Shown here: one piece after another, positions 1-5,207 of the stretch
How positions within the stretch are numbered: the stretch's first letter is position 1
Layout of the letters: each line of letters starts with the position of its first letter
Source: CAZQQN01 sp964549595
GTDB lineage: Bacteria; Bacteroidota; Bacteroidia; CAILMK01; CAYYUA01
Assembly (NCBI GenBank): GCA_964549595.1
Contig: CAZJWK010000153.1
Coordinates: 1 to 5,207 of the forward strand
DNA length: 5,207 bases
Direction of reading: 5' to 3'
The notes under the pieces: generated by a model
Databases searched by the model: none
Told to the model about the DNA's origin: nothing
Seen by the model: only the letters and a program-made list of their open reading frames with translations
Made by a program: the position numbers and the translations under genes

Positions 1-39
1 CTGATGAATCCCTTAAATTGCCGGCTAAAATGAAAACTT

Positions 40-396
40 ATGGCCTGGATAGGACTTAAGGACATGGAAATCCGGAAAGCCCCTATTGGGTATTATGCAG
101 AAGAAAAAAGGATGGGCAATGATTTTCAGGTCTCCGTTATGGCGGACCTGGATATACCGAATGTGATGGCTGATCATTTAGAAAATACCCTGAATTATGA
201 AACCATTTACGAGGTAGTTCAAACCGTTATGTACCAAGAAATGGACCTGATCGAAGCGGCAGCTTACCGGATTTATGATAACCTCAGGGAGAAAGCCCCG
301 TCATTTAGGCAAATCGAAGTGTGTATAAGAAAATTCAAACCCTTGCAAGTAAAAAGTGGCGGGGATTCGGTTATTGTAATGCGATTCCCGGAATAA
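40..396 (+). CDS. folB: Dihydroneopterin aldolase family protein (FolB/FolX-like)
   Basis: FolB converts 7,8-dihydroneopterin to 6-hydroxymethyl-7,8-dihydropterin and glycolaldehyde in cytoplasmic folate synthesis. The 118-residue length is typical of this single-domain family. Visible signatures are an acidic pair E21-E22 followed by G26, the N52-Y53 pair in the L-N-Y-E-T-I-Y segment that helps form the pterin pocket, a lysine near the end (K98, possibly K100) where the family has its catalytic lysine, and a final D-S-V strand. The usual Y-H-G loop before the acidic pair is absent. Residues 14-22 read A-P-I-G-Y-Y-A-E-E, which resembles the I-G form of FolX, so an epimerase-type or broader activity is possible. 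ATG at 40 is preferred over ATG at 64 because the first beta strand (W-I-G-L-K-D-M) is needed for the fold. No clear Shine-Dalgarno site precedes it, which is common in Bacteroidota. It may be the last gene of an operon entering from the left. Family assignment is firm; FolB versus FolX is less so. Confidence 0.85.
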   Translation: MAWIGLKDMEIRKAPIGYYAEEKRMGNDFQVSVMADLDIPNVMADHLENTLNYETIYEVVQTVMYQEMDLIEAAAYRIYDNLREKAPSFRQIEVCIRKFKPLQVKSGGDSVIVMRFPE

Positions 397-454
397 GGAT
401 AAGGAACAGATGGCATGGATAGAAATTTTAGAGCATTTAATGCTTTGTGCTGGT

Positions 455-486
455 TTTGCTTAAAAGGCTAAAATGGGTTATATTTG
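455..486 (+). promoter_or_regulatory. Bacteroidota-type promoter for tRNA-Cys
   Basis: TTTG at 455-458 is followed after 20 bases by TATATTTG at 479-486. This fits the published Bacteroidota housekeeping promoter, TTTG near -33 and TAnnTTTG near -7, with every consensus base present. The expected transcription start is at about 490-495, giving a leader of roughly 10-15 bases before the tRNA at 506. This would let the tRNA be transcribed independently of the aldolase gene upstream. It was identified by motif only. Confidence 0.65.
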
Positions 487-505
487 TTCTTTCAAATCCT
501 AAAAA

Positions 506-577
506 GGTCCCGTGGCCGAGTGGCTTAGGCGGGGGACTGCAAATCCCTATACAGCGGTTCGAATCCGCTCGGGACCT
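506..577 (+). tRNA. trnC: tRNA-Cys (anticodon GCA)
   Basis: A complete cloverleaf can be folded by hand. The acceptor stem pairs GGTCCCG (506-512) with CGGGACC (570-576) over seven bases. The D stem is 515-517 with 528-530. The anticodon stem is 532-536 with 544-548 and includes one G-U pair. The loop CTGCAAA carries anticodon GCA at 539-541. The variable loop has four bases (549-552). The T stem is 553-557 with 565-569, around loop TTCGAAT. The discriminator is T577; U73 is a known identity element for cysteinyl-tRNA synthetase and supports the cysteine call. CCA is not encoded (CGT follows), so the 3' end must be added by tRNA nucleotidyltransferase. It stands as a single tRNA with its own likely promoter and terminator. 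Confidence 0.97.
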
Positions 578-584
578 CGTTCAC

Positions 585-620
585 AAAAGCCCTTGCAAAT
601 TTTCTTGTAAGGGCTTTTTT
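585..620 (+). terminator. Intrinsic terminator after tRNA-Cys
   Basis: A 14-bp stem pairs 585-598 with 605-618 around a 6-base loop (599-604), with only one G-U pair. The G/C-rich core is GCCC with GGGC, and the 3' arm runs into six T residues (615-620). It begins 8 bases after the tRNA. The A-run on the left arm gives a shorter run of four U in the opposite direction, so it may also stop leftward transcripts from the DUF1569/kinase unit, with one A-C mismatch in that orientation. No better terminator was found for the leftward unit. Confidence 0.85.
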
Positions 621-765
621 AGTGGAAATCGATAAAATGTCACTCCTTTCAAAGCTTTGGTAACTCCAAAGAAATGCATTATAAAGGGCCTTTACCGATC
701 AGGCATATTATTCAAGTAAAAGCGCTTCCCATTTTTCACTTTTAAAGGAATAAAAAGTAATAATC

Positions 766-1233
766 TTATTGATCGATTAGACCGAATTGCCAGAAATGAT
801 GACGCATGTGCTTATATTGGAATTGCAGCCAACCCTCAGCATCAAGGGGGCCAAAGACTGGGTGTATGGGCTTTTCCTCCGGATTCGCTTCATGGTAACT
901 AAAAAAGTCCTGAATCTCCTGCTTTAGTTGTGCTTTTGCTGCTTTTAAATCTTTTTTTCTCAGGGCTGGTGCCTCATTTTCAGGCATTACAGGATTTTTG
1001 ACATGGGGTTGAAAAGGTTGGTCACTAAATAAAAATTCCCGGTATTTGGGCAGTTGGTCTTCAGGAGTAACTTGCTCAGCTTGTGCCTTACCATTAGAAA
1101 TTCTCCATGAACCTACCAAATGTTCAATCATTGCCTGGGCATTCAGAATTCCCCATTTTGGGGCAGTAAACGGCTCCAAATTATCCAGAAGTGCTGGTAC
1201 TTCCTGTTTAAAGAAACGTTCTTTTTCTTTCAT
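766..1233 (-). CDS. DUF1569 family protein (DinB-like fold)
   Basis: A small cytoplasmic protein of 155 residues with no signal peptide or membrane segment. From ATG at 1233, the N-terminal helix contains A-Q-A-M-I-E-H-L (H38). The C-terminal part has H-P-V-F-G-P-L (H124), then a W and the closing helix K-H-M-R-H-H-F-W-Q-F-G (H142, H145, H146). This spacing, one His in an early helix and a His-x3-His pair in the last helix after an H-P-x-F-G turn, is the DUF1569 pattern. The family is related to DinB/YfiT metal-binding four-helix bundles, so H38, H142 and H146 are the likely metal ligands. The biochemical role is unknown. ATG at 1233 is preferred over TTG at 1239, which would add only two residues. 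It begins 20 bases after the stop of the histidine kinase gene on the same strand, so the two are probably co-transcribed. No Shine-Dalgarno site is visible. Confidence 0.8.
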   Translation of the reverse strand: MKEKERFFKQEVPALLDNLEPFTAPKWGILNAQAMIEHLVGSWRISNGKAQAEQVTPEDQLPKYREFLFSDQPFQPHVKNPVMPENEAPALRKKDLKAAKAQLKQEIQDFFSYHEANPEEKPIHPVFGPLDAEGWLQFQYKHMRHHFWQFGLIDQ

Positions 1234-1253
1234 GAGCAATATTTTAAAAATCC

Positions 1254-4200
1254 CTAATCTTCACTGTAATGGAAATCCTTCAAATATACGTAAAAAGTCG
1301 TACCTCGGTCAACTTCACTTTCCACCTCAACTTTTCCACCAAACGATTCTGCCTGAGATTTGACTATATAAAGTCCCATCCCTTTTCCCGGAATTCCTTC
1401 ATGGAAACGGTTGTACAATCCGAATAATTTTTCCTGATTCTTCTCAACGTCAAAACCACTTCCATTATCACTAATAACCAGGCAAATAAAATCATCAACC
1501 CGTTCGGTCCAAACCTTAATTTTTAATTTCCGCCGGGCTGAGCGATATTTTAAGGCATTGGAAATAAGATTCTGTAGAATGCTCTCCAGAAAACTTCTCA
1601 AGTAAAAAATCTTGGGCGCTTGAGAAAAATCAGCATCTATTTCAGGTTCGACTTCTGAGATTTCTTTGCTCAGATTACCTTTCACCTTATCCAATAATTT
1701 TTGAAAAGCTATTTCTTCCTTAGGGTTGCTTAATTCTTTTTTCTTGGCTACAATATCAACCAAATCATTCAGGGTTTCATCGATTTGTTCCACTGATTGA
1801 TGGAGTTTTTGAAATACATAGCGGTTGTTATTATCTTTTAATTCCGTAGCATCAAAAAGTTGAATCAAGCTTTTTAGGTTAACCACCGGTGAACGTAAAT
1901 TATGGGAAGTTACGTAAGCAAATTGTTCTAATTCTGCATTGGAACGCAATAATTCCTGGGTTCGTTTTTTCAGGTCTTCTTCTACCTTTTTCCTTTGGGA
2001 AATATCTACATAAATGCCGAAAATACTAATTGTTTCCTCCTCATGCTCATAATAAACAGGTACCCCGTAAATTAATACAGGTACAGGATTGCCTTGCTTA
2101 TCCGTTCTAACCGTTTCGAGGTATTTCACTTCCCCTTTCATGGTCTGATAGGAAATATCACTGGCCTCCTCCTCATATCCTCCGGGAACAATCAAACCAT
2201 CAAGTTTACTATCCTTCACCTCATCAGACCGGTAGCCAAAAATGTGCTCAAATCCTTTATTGGCCATATGAATACGGTAATCCTTATCCAGCATCACAAT
2301 GCCTACTGGCGCATTATCAAACAACTGGCGGAAAAGAGCCACATTTTTTTCCAGGGATTGCCATATGGATTTTTGTTCGGTTATGTCTTCAATTACTCCT
2401 AAAACTTGATGAACCCTTCCTTGTTTATCCCTTTTAAAAACCGTGTCCTTATTTCTTAACCAAACCCAGTGACCATCCTTATGTTTTACCCGGTATTCAA
2501 GAATATTCGCTTCTTTATCACCCATTTCCAGGTTTTCTTGATGATGCTGCCGGATAGCTGGAATATCATCCGGGTGAGAAAGGCTTCGGGGATTTTTCTC
2601 AATTTCCTTTATTTCTTCCGGTGAATAGCCCAATTCGTCAATCATGCGTCTATTAAAATAAACCGTATCCCATTTTTCATAATCAAAAATGTGAATAATC
2701 AGCGGAGAATGATAAGCAACATTTTCTATAAAGCGCTCGTTTTCGAGGAGTTCTTGCTCAGCCTGTTTCCGTTCCGTAATATCCTGTATCGTGCTAAGAA
2801 TCTGAACAACGTTTCCCTCTTCATCCCTTTTAAAAGGGGTATCCGCTCCCAGTAACCATTTGTAATCTCCTGCTTTGGTTTTCATTCGGAATTCAACCTG
2901 GTTAATTTCTCCGTCTTTTAAACTCTTATTTTTAGAAATAACTTTTTCAAAATTGTTTGCTTCATCCGGATGAAAAAGGTCAAAAACACCGTTTTCAAAT
3001 TTATTTTGTATTTCTTCAAAGGAGTAACCAAGTAAATCTTTCACACGACCATTGATATAAACAAATTCCTGAGTCTGATAGTCAAATACATGAATAAGGT
3101 TGGGGGAATTTTCAGTTACCTTCTGAATAAAATGCTGTTTTTCCCTAAGCGCTTTTTCAGTTTCCTTTTCAGTAGTAATTTCCTGGATAGTACCACCAAT
3201 TTTTACCACCTTTCCTTCCTCGTAATAAGGTTTTCCTAAAACCCTAACCCACTTTTCTTCATCATTCTGAGGCTGAAATTTTAAGTCCAGATTGAAGCTT
3301 TCTCCTTTATTAACCAGATCATTAAATGCTTGCCACAATACCGGTTGATGTTCTTCATGGAAAAAAGCAATGGTCTCGTCCACACTTAACTCGCTATCAG
3401 AAGGAATCTGAAAAATATCAAAAACCTTCTTTGTAACAAGAAAAGATTCCTGGTAAAGGTCGTAAGTCCAGCCCCCAACTTTAGCAATTTCCTGGGTCTC
3501 TTCCAGCAAATACTTTAATCCTTGTTCATAGGTTACATCCCTTTGAACGCCCAGGTAATAACAGGTTTCTTGTTGAGCATTTTTTAAAGGGACTATTTGC
3601 CATTGGATGGTAAACTCAGTGCCATCTTTTTTGTAATTGACAGTTCTACCGTAAAAATCCTCCTCATTCCTTAATTTTTGTTTGAGGTCCTTTAGCACTG
3701 ATTGCTCGGTCTTAGGGCCCTGAAGAATTCTGGGGGTTTTACCTATGACTTCATGGGGTTCATAGCCTGTCATATACTCAAATCCTTTATTGACATGAAG
3801 TATCTGAGGACCCGGATATTCCAGTTGCGTATCGGTAATGATTAAAGCATCCCAGGTTTCGTCAAATAATTGAGAAAGTATTTGAAAATCCTCCAAAACT
3901 CCACCATTTAGGAACACCTGTGGATCAACCGTCAGATGCCCCCCTTTAAATTCATTATCAACTATACTTAGTTGGAGCCTGAAATGAATGCTTTTTCCCC
4001 CAATTTTCTCCGGTTTGAAATAACCCTTTAATACTTGCCCTTGGTAAGCATTAGGGAAATTGAGGAAATCCTCGGTAAATACCTGGTTAAGAGCAATAAA
4101 ATCCAATAGGGGATAACCAATGCATTGCGAATCCTCTAACCCGGTATAACGCTTTAGAGATTCGTTTAAAAAAGTTATCCGGGTATCACCATCAAAAATA

Positions 4201-4280
4201 AGCAGGCCCTCGTTCCTGGCATTTAAAACATCCTGTACCAGATCCCCATTCAAGTTTTCACCACTAATGCCCCTAACCAT
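1254..4280 (-). CDS. Soluble multi-PAS sensor histidine kinase
   Basis: A predicted cytoplasmic sensor kinase of 1008 residues with no signal peptide or membrane span. Numbered from ATG at 4280, six PAS domains can be drawn: about 14-108 (divergent), 130-252, 258-374, 379-504, 512-636 and 644-764. Several end in the D-I-T-E/S motif that closes PAS/PAC units. PAS4 and PAS5 are close relatives, with about half their core residues identical (hand count). A short coiled linker (about 764-785) leads to the dimerisation/phosphotransfer helix with S-H-N-L-R-S-P (H793 phospho-acceptor). The HATPase domain shows the N box (N904, N908), G1 box D-N-G-S-G (938-942), an F-box-like L-Y-N-R-F-H and the G2 box G-K-G-M-G-L (965-970). 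The acidic residue usual after the histidine is replaced by Asn. There is no receiver domain, so a separate response regulator is expected. PAS2 has a LOV-like G-K-T-P-R-I-L-Q but lacks the photoactive cysteine. Ligands are unknown. It is a paralogue of the kinase at 4498-5207. Confidence 0.95.
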   Translation of the reverse strand: MVRGISGENLNGDLVQDVLNARNEGLLIFDGDTRITFLNESLKRYTGLEDSQCIGYPLLDFIALNQVFTEDFLNFPNAYQGQVLKGYFKPEKIGGKSIHFRLQLSIVDNEFKGGHLTVDPQVFLNGGVLEDFQILSQLFDETWDALIITDTQLEYPGPQILHVNKGFEYMTGYEPHEVIGKTPRILQGPKTEQSVLKDLKQKLRNEEDFYGRTVNYKKDGTEFTIQWQIVPLKNAQQETCYYLGVQRDVTYEQGLKYLLEETQEIAKVGGWTYDLYQESFLVTKKVFDIFQIPSDSELSVDETIAFFHEEHQPVLWQAFNDLVNKGESFNLDLKFQPQNDEEKWVRVLGKPYYEEGKVVKIGGTIQEITTEKETEKALREKQHFIQKVTENSPNLIHVFDYQTQEFVYINGRVKDLLGYSFEEIQNKFENGVFDLFHPDEANNFEKVISKNKSLKDGEINQVEFRMKTKAGDYKWLLGADTPFKRDEEGNVVQILSTIQDITERKQAEQELLENERFIENVAYHSPLIIHIFDYEKWDTVYFNRRMIDELGYSPEEIKEIEKNPRSLSHPDDIPAIRQHHQENLEMGDKEANILEYRVKHKDGHWVWLRNKDTVFKRDKQGRVHQVLGVIEDITEQKSIWQSLEKNVALFRQLFDNAPVGIVMLDKDYRIHMANKGFEHIFGYRSDEVKDSKLDGLIVPGGYEEEASDISYQTMKGEVKYLETVRTDKQGNPVPVLIYGVPVYYEHEEETISIFGIYVDISQRKKVEEDLKKRTQELLRSNAELEQFAYVTSHNLRSPVVNLKSLIQLFDATELKDNNNRYVFQKLHQSVEQIDETLNDLVDIVAKKKELSNPKEEIAFQKLLDKVKGNLSKEISEVEPEIDADFSQAPKIFYLRSFLESILQNLISNALKYRSARRKLKIKVWTERVDDFICLVISDNGSGFDVEKNQEKLFGLYNRFHEGIPGKGMGLYIVKSQAESFGGKVEVESEVDRGTTFYVYLKDFHYSED

Positions 4281-4286
4281 TATTAA

Positions 4287-4290
4287 CTCC
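4287..4290 (-). promoter_or_regulatory. Shine-Dalgarno site deciding the kinase start
   Basis: On the - strand GGAG lies six bases before ATG at 4280-4278. An in-frame GTG at 4292-4290 would add four residues (M-E-L-I) but overlaps this GGAG and has no comparable site of its own. The ATG at 4280 is therefore the better start. Confidence 0.5.
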
Positions 4291-4310
4291 ACTACATTTT
4301 AGGCTTCCAA

Positions 4311-4330
4311 TTTTAACCATTTTAAACCAT
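4311..4330. repeat. Tandem 10-bp direct repeat upstream of the kinase gene
   Basis: TTTTAACCAT (4311-4320) is followed directly by TTTAAACCAT (4321-4330), 9 of 10 bases identical and spaced about one helical turn. On the - strand the units read ATGGTTTAAA and ATGGTTAAAA, starting about 31 bases upstream of the kinase ATG. The placement would suit an operator or activator site, but AT-rich spacer DNA produces such repeats by chance. On the - strand TAAAATTG (TAnnTTTG with one mismatch) overlaps the repeat, but no TTTG lies at the right distance, so I do not call a promoter. The rest of the 4281-4497 spacer shows no gene, RNA gene or clear terminator. Confidence 0.35.
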
Positions 4331-4497
4331 TTCAGCGTTAGATTCATGAGAATGCACCGGCAATAGACCAGACTTTCCACTGCCTAAATGGCTAACATCA
4401 GAACAACCAGATTTATAAACTTAAAGGAGCGTATGAGCAAGTGAATTAAAATACTAACCATAGATAACTGAAAATCAAGCTACGTTAATATTTAGCG

Positions 4498-5207
4498 TTA
4501 AAAATTTTCTTGACTAAAATCCTTCAATGCCAAATGGAAAGTGGTTCCCTTTCCCTCCTTGCTCTCTATATCAATCTTTCCGCCTAAAGACACTACCTGG
4601 CTTTTTATAATGTATAATCCCATTCCTTTCCCCGATTGTTGGGTATGAAAACGTTTATAGAGGTCAAAAATTTTATCCCCGTGTTTTTCCAGATCTATTC
4701 CCATACCGTTATCACTAAAGGTTAAATGAATAAAGCCTTTTTCAGGCTTAGTGGAAATTTCAATTTTTGGCTTACGATCTGGTGAACGGTATTTAAGGGC
4801 ATTGGACAATAAATTTTGCAATATACTTTCCAGGAAACTTCGGATATAGGAAATTTCAGGGGCGGCAGAGAAGTCTGCTTCTATTTCCGCTTCACTTTCC
4901 TCCAATTGCTTACTTAAATAGTTTTTAACCTTTTCCAGCAATTCCCGGAAATTAATTTGCTCTTTAGGCTGACTTAGTTCTTCCTTTTTTCTCACGATTT
5001 CCACTAAGTCGTCAAGGGTGCCATTCAACTGGTCAATGGATTTTTTAATCTTTCCGAAAACAAATTGATTTTCGGTATCTGCTAATTCCTTTTCGTTAAA
5101 TATTTCAATAAGGCTTTGCAGGTTTATCACCGGAGAACGCAGATTATGGGATGTTACATAAGCAAATTGTTCCAACTCAGCATTTGATCGCAGGAGCTCA
5201 TTGGTTT
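4498..5207 (-). CDS. Sensor histidine kinase, C-terminal part (cut by window edge)
   Basis: The reading frame stays open through the right edge, so this is the last 235 complete codons of a longer protein; the TTG at 5175 is an internal leucine and not a start. Numbered from the first complete codon (Thr, 5205-5203), the fragment shows a coiled lead-in E-L-L-R-S-N-A-E-L-E-Q, the phosphorylation box S-H-N-L-R-S-P with H20 (5148-5146), the N box with N131 and N135, the G1 box D-N-G-M-G (165-169), L-Y-K-R-F-H, and the G2 box G-K-G-M-G-L (192-197). These are the parts of a working autokinase that uses ATP to phosphorylate its histidine. It aligns without gaps to the end of the neighbouring kinase at about 61% identity (hand count). 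The sensor half lies outside the window; by analogy it may carry PAS domains, which is inference. Its stop is 217 bases upstream of the next kinase start, so each kinase may have its own promoter. Confidence 0.95.
   Translation of the reverse strand, partial: TNELLRSNAELEQFAYVTSHNLRSPVINLQSLIEIFNEKELADTENQFVFGKIKKSIDQLNGTLDDLVEIVRKKEELSQPKEQINFRELLEKVKNYLSKQLEESEAEIEADFSAAPEISYIRSFLESILQNLLSNALKYRSPDRKPKIEISTKPEKGFIHLTFSDNGMGIDLEKHGDKIFDLYKRFHTQQSGKGMGLYIIKSQVVSLGGKIDIESKEGKGTTFHLALKDFSQENF

Noticed and set aside
3..59. Possible 3' end of an upstream gene: an open frame D-E-S-L-K-L-P-A-K-M-K-T-Y-G-L-D-R-T ending at TAA 57-59, overlapping the aldolase start by 20 bases. A second frame ends at TGA 31-33.
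   Set aside because: Only 10 to 18 codons are visible, two frames compete, and no family can be recognised, so a coding call is not supported.
432..444. Small inverted repeat AGCAT-TTA-ATGCT after the aldolase gene.
   Set aside because: A five-base, AT-rich stem without a T-run is too weak for a terminator and likely by chance.
447..635. Open frame of 62 codons on the + strand.
   Set aside because: It runs through the tRNA-Cys gene and its terminator, and the protein has no recognisable features.
655..671. Hairpin CTTTGG-TAACT-CCAAAG in the convergent spacer, a possible terminator for the leftward genes.
   Set aside because: The six-base stem has no T-run after it on either strand and lies about 95 bases past the DUF1569 stop.
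1046..1363. Open frame of 105 codons on the + strand.
   Set aside because: It lies antisense to the DUF1569 gene and the kinase 3' end, both well-supported coding regions, and looks like a shadow frame.
2094..2402. Open frame of 102 codons on the + strand.
   Set aside because: It is entirely antisense within the PAS5-PAS6 region of the kinase and shows no family features.
3698..3736. LOV photoreceptor-like motif in PAS2 of the complete kinase (G-K-T-P-R-I-L-Q).
   Set aside because: The flavin-reactive cysteine of the LOV motif G-x-N-C-R-F-L-Q is replaced by proline and the Asn by Thr. This version is common in ordinary PAS domains, so blue-light sensing is not supported.
4482..4498. Imperfect inverted repeat ACGTTAA-TAT-TTAGCGT at the stop of the truncated kinase.
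   Set aside because: On the transcribed strand it contains an A-C mismatch, has a three-base loop and no T-run, so it is not a credible terminator.

Overview
The window looks like an ordinary chromosomal segment from a member of the Bacteroidota, probably one of the Cytophagia, although the genus cannot be read from it. Three things point there: AT-rich DNA, a promoter of the Bacteroidota type (TTTG, 20 nt, TAnnTTTG) just ahead of a tRNA gene, and long multi-PAS histidine kinases with an S-H-N-L-R-S-P phosphorylation box of a kind common in that phylum.

Layout. On the + strand, a short dihydroneopterin aldolase family gene (40-396, folate biosynthesis) is followed by a promoter (455-486), a complete tRNA-Cys(GCA) gene without encoded CCA (506-577) and a strong intrinsic terminator (585-620). 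A 145-base convergent spacer (621-765) holds no gene; the only structure seen is a small hairpin at 655-671. Everything to the right lies on the - strand. In transcription order it is: the 3' part of a sensor histidine kinase cut by the window edge (4498-5207), a 217-base spacer with a 10-bp direct repeat, a complete soluble histidine kinase with six predicted PAS domains (1254-4280), and, 20 bases after its stop, a small DUF1569/DinB-fold protein (766-1233).

How the genes fit together. The two kinases are paralogues. Their last 235 residues align without a gap at about 61% identity (hand count), and 24 of the 25 residues around the phospho-accepting histidine match, so this is a tandem duplication that has since diverged. 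Neither kinase has a receiver domain in the part visible, and no response regulator is encoded here, so the phosphorelay partner lies elsewhere. The DUF1569 gene is probably co-transcribed with the complete kinase, which is the only hint of a functional link. The aldolase gene and the tRNA are housekeeping genes with no evident connection to the signalling genes.

I found no mobile element, CRISPR array, phage gene or clearly new system. The more interesting points are the kinase duplication, the asparagine after the phospho-accepting histidine, and the pairing of the kinase with a DinB-fold protein.
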